A stretch of 35,392 nucleotides of DNA from Bacteriovoracaceae bacterium (lineage in GTDB: Bacteria; Bdellovibrionota; Bacteriovoracia; Bacteriovoracales; Bacteriovoracaceae): NCBI GenBank assembly GCA_018675575.1, contig JABGXW010000098.1:1-35392 (forward strand). Reading direction: 5' to 3'. Positions 33,325-35,392 of this stretch are shown here, one piece after another (the stretch's first letter is position 1; each line of letters begins with the position of its first letter). A program made the translations under genes and the position numbers. The notes under the pieces were generated by a model. That model searched no databases. It worked only from the letters and a program-made list of their open reading frames with translations, and had not been told where the DNA came from.

Positions 33325-35334
33325 TTATGCAAGTAGAGGAGCAATAACTAATGCCACAATACTCATAAGCTTAACTAAGATATTCATGGCAGGACCTGAA
33401 GTATCTTTGAACGGGTCACCAACGGTATCACCAGTAACAGCAGCTTTGTGTGCTTCAGTACCTTTAGTTTCACCTTCAATATGACCTTGCTCAATTGCTT
33501 TTTTGGCATTATCCCAAGCACCACCAGCGTTGGACATAAAAAGTGCAAGTAAAACACCAGTCACAGTTGCACCAGCGAGCATTCCACCAAGAGCTTCTTT
33601 ACCTAGAAGAAAACCAATTAAAATTGGAGAAGAAATGGCTACAACACCAGGAGCAATCATTTCTTTTAATGAGGCGTTAGTAGCGATAGCAATACATTTT
33701 TCAGTATCAGGTTTCCCTGTACCTTCCATGATTCCTGGAATTTCTCTAAACTGTCTTCTTACTTCTTCAACCATAAGTTGAGCAGCAGATCCAACAGCAG
33801 ACATTGTATTAGCACCAACAAAGAATGGAAGTACTCCTCCTAAGAAAAGTCCGATCACAACGGTAGGTGACATAATATTAATTGTTGTTAGTCCAACTGC
33901 TGTTGCGTAAGCAGAGAACATAGCAAGTGCTGTTAAGGCAGCAGAACCGATCGCAAAACCTTTTCCTATAGCAGCAGTTGTATTTCCAATTGAATCAAGT
34001 CCATCAGTAATAGATCTTACTTCTGGTCCTAATTCACTCATCTCAGCAATACCACCAGCATTATCAGAGATAGGTCCGTAAGCATCAACAGTCATCGTTA
34101 CACCTGTAGTTGCAAGCATACCTACAGCAGCAATACCAATGCCGTAAAGTCCTGAGAAATGATTTGCGAAATAAATACCAATACAAATTAAGATGATTGG
34201 TGGGATACATGAGTACATGCCAACAGCTAATCCTGCGATGATATTTGTTGCAGGACCTGTTTTTCCTGCCAAAGCGATTTTTTTTACAGGACTAAATTCA
34301 CCCGCTGTAAAATATTCAGTTACAAATCCAATAAAAAGACCAACTAATGATCCGATAACCATGGCGTAAAAAGGACCCATGGCAAAAGGAAATGTAGCTG
34401 AGGAAAAATTCATTTCTTTAACTATTCCCCAAGATCCAGCAAATAAACCGAGAAGACCGATGATTGGAGTGACTCTTAATGCCATTGCAGCATCTTTTCC
34501 TTTAAGAACGTTCATGGCCAAAATTCCAAGAACAGAAGCTAAAAGACCGATTGTAATAACAATAATTGGAAGAAGAATAGCACCTTCTGTATTTCCAGCA
34601 AGTGTTGAACCTATGAACATAGTAGCGATAACTGAACCAACATATGATTCAAAAATATCTGCACCCATACCTGCAGTATCACCAACATTGTCACCAACAT
34701 TATCAGCGATAGTTGCGGGGTTTCTAGGATCGTCTTCTGGAATTCCTGCTTCTACTTTACCAACAAGGTCAGCACCAACGTCAGCAGCTTTTGTGTAGAT
34801 ACCTCCACCAACTCTTGCGAAAAGAGCAATAGATGAAGCACCCATAGCAAAACCATTTAATGCTTCGATAGTTGAACCAGTTAAAAACTTATAAGCTAAA
34901 ACAACACCCATGAGACCTAAACTAGCAACGGTCATTCCCATTACGGAACCACCAAAGAAAGCGACAGAAAGGGCTTTACTTTGACCTGACTGAGCAGCAG
35001 CTTCTGCTGTTCTAACGTTTGCTTTAGTGGCGGCTTTCATTCCTATGAATCCACAAAGCATAGAGATAAAGGCACCGCAAAGGTAGGCTACGGCCGTGTT
35101 CTTTGATAAATTGTATCCAAGCAATACGGTAACTAGGGCCAAGAAGCCTAGTAGTAAAGTGTATTCCTTTTTAAGGAAAGTCATTGACCCGGATTCAATT
35201 AATCCCGCGATCTCTGTCATTTTGGTATTACCTGCCGGCTGCTTCACTACCCAAAAGTAGGTGGCCAGGGCAAACATAAATCCTGAAAATCCGATAAAAG
35301 GACTGTAGGCTACATAGTTTGTTACCGATTCCAT
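33325..35334 (-). CDS. hppA: Membrane-bound ion-pumping pyrophosphatase, likely K+-dependent type
   Basis: A 669-aa protein with about 16 membrane segments that couples pyrophosphate hydrolysis to H+ (or Na+) export. Substrate motifs are intact: [11 protein letters not shown] (residues 185-195) with [20 protein letters not shown] after it, and [17 protein letters not shown] later. At the position that splits the family, the sequence is [18 protein letters not shown]; Ala there (instead of Lys) marks the K+-dependent branch. Whether it pumps H+ or Na+ I cannot decide by eye. The start is the ATG at 35334, with AAGGAG about ten nt upstream, slightly far. Confidence 0.95.
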   Translation of the reverse strand: MESVTNYVAYSPFIGFSGFMFALATYFWVVKQPAGNTKMTEIAGLIESGSMTFLKKEYTLLLGFLALVTVLLGYNLSKNTAVAYLCGAFISMLCGFIGMKAATKANVRTAEAAAQSGQSKALSVAFFGGSVMGMTVASLGLMGVVLAYKFLTGSTIEALNGFAMGASSIALFARVGGGIYTKAADVGADLVGKVEAGIPEDDPRNPATIADNVGDNVGDTAGMGADIFESYVGSVIATMFIGSTLAGNTEGAILLPIIVITIGLLASVLGILAMNVLKGKDAAMALRVTPIIGLLGLFAGSWGIVKEMNFSSATFPFAMGPFYAMVIGSLVGLFIGFVTEYFTAGEFSPVKKIALAGKTGPATNIIAGLAVGMYSCIPPIILICIGIYFANHFSGLYGIGIAAVGMLATTGVTMTVDAYGPISDNAGGIAEMSELGPEVRSITDGLDSIGNTTAAIGKGFAIGSAALTALAMFSAYATAVGLTTINIMSPTVVIGLFLGGVLPFFVGANTMSAVGSAAQLMVEEVRRQFREIPGIMEGTGKPDTEKCIAIATNASLKEMIAPGVVAISSPILIGFLLGKEALGGMLAGATVTGVLLALFMSNAGGAWDNAKKAIEQGHIEGETKGTEAHKAAVTGDTVGDPFKDTSGPAMNILVKLMSIVALVIAPLLA

Positions 35335-35392
35335 CTCGTTTTAACTCCTTTCTGGCGTAAATTAATACGCAATATTATTATTAAATTGTTCA

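Noticed and set aside
1-35392. CRISPR array, IS element or prophage genes
   Set aside because: I saw no regularly spaced short repeats, transposase, integrase or phage structural genes. The repeats in 25251-26980 are protein-coding repeats of about 330 bp.

Overview
The window is AT-rich bacterial chromosome. It most resembles a Bdellovibrio-and-like organism, probably the Bacteriovorax/Halobacteriovorax side; this is inferred from gene content, with no 16S rRNA present. The pointers are a TIGR02147-type regulator between two paralogous lipoprotein genes, many small secreted, lipoprotein and outer-membrane proteins, low GC, and frequent TTG/GTG starts with good Shine-Dalgarno (SD) sequences. 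Most of the window is housekeeping DNA, interrupted by three patches of accessory or decaying DNA.

Left part (1-15.2 kb): the 3' end of a RelA/SpoT gene. Next is a minus-strand group: a TPP-riboswitch-controlled Na+:solute symporter (likely a thiamine or thiamine-precursor importer), malic enzyme maeB, ridA and a YdcF-type membrane protein. A VOC-fold gene is divergent from an oxyR gene whose two redox cysteines fall exactly at 199 and 208. A secreted trypsin-like lipoprotein protease abuts a convergent YheT-type hydrolase. A plus-strand operon follows: eukaryote-like deoC, an aldehyde dehydrogenase with a lysine-rich histone-H1-like tail, a translationally coupled half-length dead ALDH, and a membrane hexapeptide-repeat protein. 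DeoC splits deoxyribose-5-P into glyceraldehyde-3-P plus acetaldehyde, which an ALDH can oxidise; this would suit an organism that digests prey DNA.

Middle part (14.6-27.3 kb), accessory and rearranged: a Cys-rich secreted repeat protein divergent from a radical SAM/SPASM enzyme; a small basic secreted protein; a metzincin-type metalloprotease gene ruined by at least three stops and about four frameshifts; a lipoprotein-regulator-lipoprotein operon with a clear sigma-70 promoter; an outer-membrane barrel; a tRNA-Lys/tRNA-Glu operon whose tRNA-Glu 3' end and terminator are duplicated about 1.5 kb away around an SGNH-hydrolase gene; mtaB (tRNA ms2t6A synthesis, which acts on ANN-reading tRNAs such as tRNA-Lys); and a repeat surface-protein gene that has lost its 5' end at a junction with a leftover flagellin C-terminus.

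Right part (27.3-35.4 kb), mostly core: a barrel-like outer-membrane protein, an orphan OmpR-type response regulator, overlapping serA-purA, a small protein whose SD sits in a hairpin, a receiver-cyclic-nucleotide-binding fusion, dCMP deaminase and membrane pyrophosphatase hppA. Several strong hairpin terminators separate these units.
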